Below the pieces are notes generated by a model. The model was not told the DNA's origin. It saw only the letters and a program-made list of their open reading frames with translations, and made no database searches. Positions 17,501 to 19,271 of a stretch of DNA of 19,271 bases are shown piece after piece. Source of the DNA: Gryganskiella cystojenkinii (Eukaryota > Mortierellomycota > Mortierellomycetes > Mortierellales > Mortierellaceae); NCBI GenBank assembly GCA_015852425.1, contig JAAAIG010000647.1, positions 1 through 19,271 on the forward strand. Direction: 5' to 3'. The position numbers were made by a program, and so were the translations under genes. Numbering within the stretch: position 1 is the stretch's first letter; every line of letters starts with the position of its first letter.

Positions 17501-19070
17501 TCGAATGTTGGTTTAAATGCCGTGAATGACGCGCAGGACGAGAGGGTGGTGGATCTTGAAGCATCAACCCGACACCATGACTGCCGTTATTTCCTACTTC
17601 AATGGTCGATCGACTGTGTTCATTGCTGGTTGCGTCACTTGGAAGAGAATGAAATTCGAGCTCGATAGTTTCGTCTTTTGATCCCGAGTGATTACTAATG
17701 TAGTTGTTGCTGTTGTTGGTGATCACAGATGGCCGCGTTAAGGAGTCGATGGTCGAATGTGGGGGACGAGGAGAGCGAGGAGGACGCGCTGGAGTCGCGT
17801 GTTCTTGAACCTCAATTTTTTCTTGGGATGGTTGTTGACGCTGTTGCCCTTGTTGTTGCTGCTGTTGCAGTTGTTGTTGCTGCTGTTGCAGTTGTTGTTG
17901 ACGCTGTTGCAGTTGTTGTTGCTGCTGCTGTCGCTGTAGTTCTTGTTGTCCTTGTTGCTCTTTCTGCTGTTGATAATGTTGAAATGAGATTGGGCGTGGG
18001 GATGGACTTAGCGATTCCCGTCGATTTGGTATGTTGGGCGGAGGTGACGAAATTGGTGGCGTTTGCCGTTGCGTCCCTGATGCTGTTAGAGTGGCAGCTG
18101 CAGCTGCAGCAAGTTTGTTGTCGTTGTTGATGCTGCCATCAGAGTCGAGTCGACCGGGTTGTTGGTGTTGTTGCTGAGGGAGTGGTCTAGGCAAGTGCGA
18201 TGTGATGGAGCTTTGGTGTTGTTGTTGATATTGGTATTGGTTCTGCTCTTGCTGATGTTGCTGCGGTGGTTGATGGTGACCGTTGTTTTCCCGATGAGCC
18301 GAGTTCAATTGAGAGCCATTGAGACCCGTCTGGTGGTGTTGCGGTTGAAACTGACTTTGGTTCTGTTGGTGGCTTTGGTGAGGATGATGTAAAGGTTGTT
18401 GCTGGGCCTGAGGACTCGGGAATCTCATTCCCGAACCTGCGTTGAAATCGAAACTGCCAAAACCGTTACTGATCCCTATGGCGAATGACGCGTGTTTGGA
18501 GGGGGTCGAAGAGGAGGAAGAGGTGGGAAGAGGAGGGGAAAACAGAGGAGGGGAAAACAGAGGAGGGGAAAACAGAGGAGGGGAAAACAGAGTAGGGGTA
18601 GGGGTAGGCGGTGTAGGAAGTGCAGACGGCAGGGAAAATTCGAGGCTCGGCTGATACGTTCTGGCAAAGTCATCGTTCATAACTCGACTCCGAAGATGGT
18701 CATCCTCTTCAGAGATGTAACCTTCTTCCTCTTCTTCGATTTCTTCCCATAGGGGACTGCTGGAGAACGCGCCGCCTTTTTGTTGCCGTTGTCGTAGCTG
18801 TTGTCGATGTGGCAGTTGTTGAGTGGGCGGCATGGTTCTTGTTGTTGCTGCTGTTGCTGTTGTCGTTGTTGTCGTGGAGAATGTCATGATGCTGGGAGTA
18901 GAGAGAGGCGCGGTGGAGACTTCAGTCGTACTGAGATATTCGATTTCGATATCGAGAAAGGCACTGTCTCCGACGACGGCTTTATAACTGTGAATGGATC
19001 GAAGACTGTCTGAAGTGGAGGTGGTTGTGGTGCGAATAGAAGTCCCTCTGTTGAGAGTGGTCGAGTTCAT
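14531..19070 (-). CDS. PolyQ protein kinase (TKL-like) with C-terminal ankyrin repeats
   Basis: Exon 1 is 19070-17091 and exon 2 starts at 16990; the junction is in phase 0. Unspliced further, the protein has 1479 residues; removing a probable 99-base intron (16149-16051) gives 1446. Residues 1-560 are low-complexity (Gln, Ser, Pro, His, Thr), with four LFSPP units and a Leu-spaced polyQ tract. The kinase domain is about 610-880: P-loop RGGFGEIHTG (625-634), VAIK-type Lys644, alpha-C Glu660, catalytic HRDLHSGN (737-744), DFG 757-759 and APE 783-785. HRDLHSGN with His after HRDL is usual in the TKL-like kinases expanded in early fungi. From about 1035 on, ankyrin-type repeats follow (CTALHHACMF, VLLELGADINLEDLQGYSPL), then a Ser/Gln-rich tail. 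All catalytic residues are present, so an active Ser/Thr kinase is likely. The first P-loop Gly is Lys624. The order resembles animal RIPK4/ANKK1, probably by convergence. Substrate and pathway are unknown. Confidence 0.88.
16051..16149 (-). other. Probable 99-nt intron or exitron in the kinase gene
   Basis: On the minus strand there is a GTAAGT donor at 16149, a CTAAAC branch-like site and a CTAG acceptor ending at 16051. The length is 99, a multiple of three, with no stop inside, so both spliced and unspliced messages stay open. An internal TTTTTGCAG acceptor would instead give a 53-base intron and a stop four codons later. The encoded insert is unusually hydrophobic (LLVLHYYVYFLFL) between two soluble domains, which favours removal. 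Confidence 0.6.
17850..17933 (-). repeat. 21-nt minisatellite, four copies, encoding LQQQQQQ heptads
   Basis: Units are at 17850-17870, 17871-17891, 17892-17912 and 17913-17933. The first two are identical; the third and fourth differ by a few bases. On the minus strand each complete unit reads as Leu followed by six Gln, with one Arg replacement. The surrounding region to about 17985 is also Gln-rich. Confidence 0.85.
18531..18590 (-). repeat. 15-nt minisatellite, four perfect copies, encoding LFSPP
   Basis: The plus-strand unit AGGAGGGGAAAACAG occurs four times without a mismatch (18531, 18546, 18561, 18576). It lies in frame in the kinase gene and encodes Leu-Phe-Ser-Pro-Pro per unit. Perfect identity points to recent expansion and probable length variation between strains. 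Confidence 0.92.
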
Positions 19071-19271
19071 GGAACGTTTTGATGAATTGAGATGGCCTCG
19101 AAAGAATGATTTCGTGAATGGAGGAAGGGGAACCTTTCTATACTTTTCTTGTGTGGTTCGTTCGTTGGATGTCCAAAAGGGGAATGATATTAGATTTGCC
19201 CGATCGGCAGCGGTGGAATAAGGATGAAGAGTAGAAAGAAAGAAAGAACTCGGTCTTTGTTTCTGCAGTTA
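19071..19271. promoter_or_regulatory. Upstream region of the kinase-ankyrin gene (partial)
   Basis: These 201 bases precede the kinase start codon on the minus strand and run to the window edge. A GAAA repeat near 19229-19246 reads as a CT-rich tract on the minus strand, consistent with a fungal promoter or 5' UTR. No TATA box is visible. Confidence 0.35.

Noticed and set aside
17729..18130. Plus-strand Val/Leu-rich frames that look like membrane proteins
   Set aside because: They arise from reading GTT/CTG complement of the polyQ codons; this is a repeat artefact.

Overview
The window looks like nuclear DNA of a filamentous fungus, most probably an early-diverging one (Mortierella-like Mucoromycota). 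The grounds are dense genes with short GT-AG introns (90-165 nt, often GTAAGT donors and CTAAC/CTAAAC branch sites), Gln- and Ser-rich coding tracts, a eukaryotic tRNA-Ala, and conserved fungal housekeeping genes. The lineage is inferred from gene style, not from a search. I assembled all multi-exon genes by hand from reading-frame continuity and splice sites; at least 16 introns are supported. 
 Layout, left to right. 1-838: no convincing gene, only a possible decayed minus-strand coding remnant. 839-930: tRNA-Ala(AGC) preceded by a partial tandem copy of its own 5' end. 1112-3542 (+): branchpoint-binding protein BBP/SF1, 7 exons. 3808-4149 (-): small secreted, probably GPI-anchored Ser/Thr-rich protein with its own TATA box. 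4150-5149: gene-free promoter region. 5150-7042 (+): unrecognised Gln-rich coiled-coil protein, 2 exons, with a possible C-terminal tail anchor. 7176-10275 (-): UTP13, a WD40 subunit of the SSU processome, 5 exons. 10276-10771: divergent promoter. 10772-11905 (+): mitochondrial ribosomal protein uS10m (Rsm10), 2 exons. 12490-14268 (+): TIM44, 4 exons. 14531-19070 (-): a large polyQ protein kinase followed by ankyrin repeats, 2 or 3 exons. 
 The genes do not form one pathway, but several serve gene expression and organelle biogenesis: pre-mRNA branch-site recognition (BBP), 18S rRNA processing (UTP13, sharing a divergent promoter region with uS10m), mitochondrial translation (uS10m) and mitochondrial protein import (TIM44, directly downstream of uS10m). 
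 The least ordinary content is the kinase-ankyrin gene. It combines a RIPK4/ANKK1-like domain order with an N-terminal region carrying two in-frame minisatellites, one of which builds a Leu-heptad polyglutamine tract. It also has a P-loop with a non-glycine first position and a 99-nt in-frame segment that looks like an intron or exitron. I did not find a mobile element, CRISPR array or defence island.
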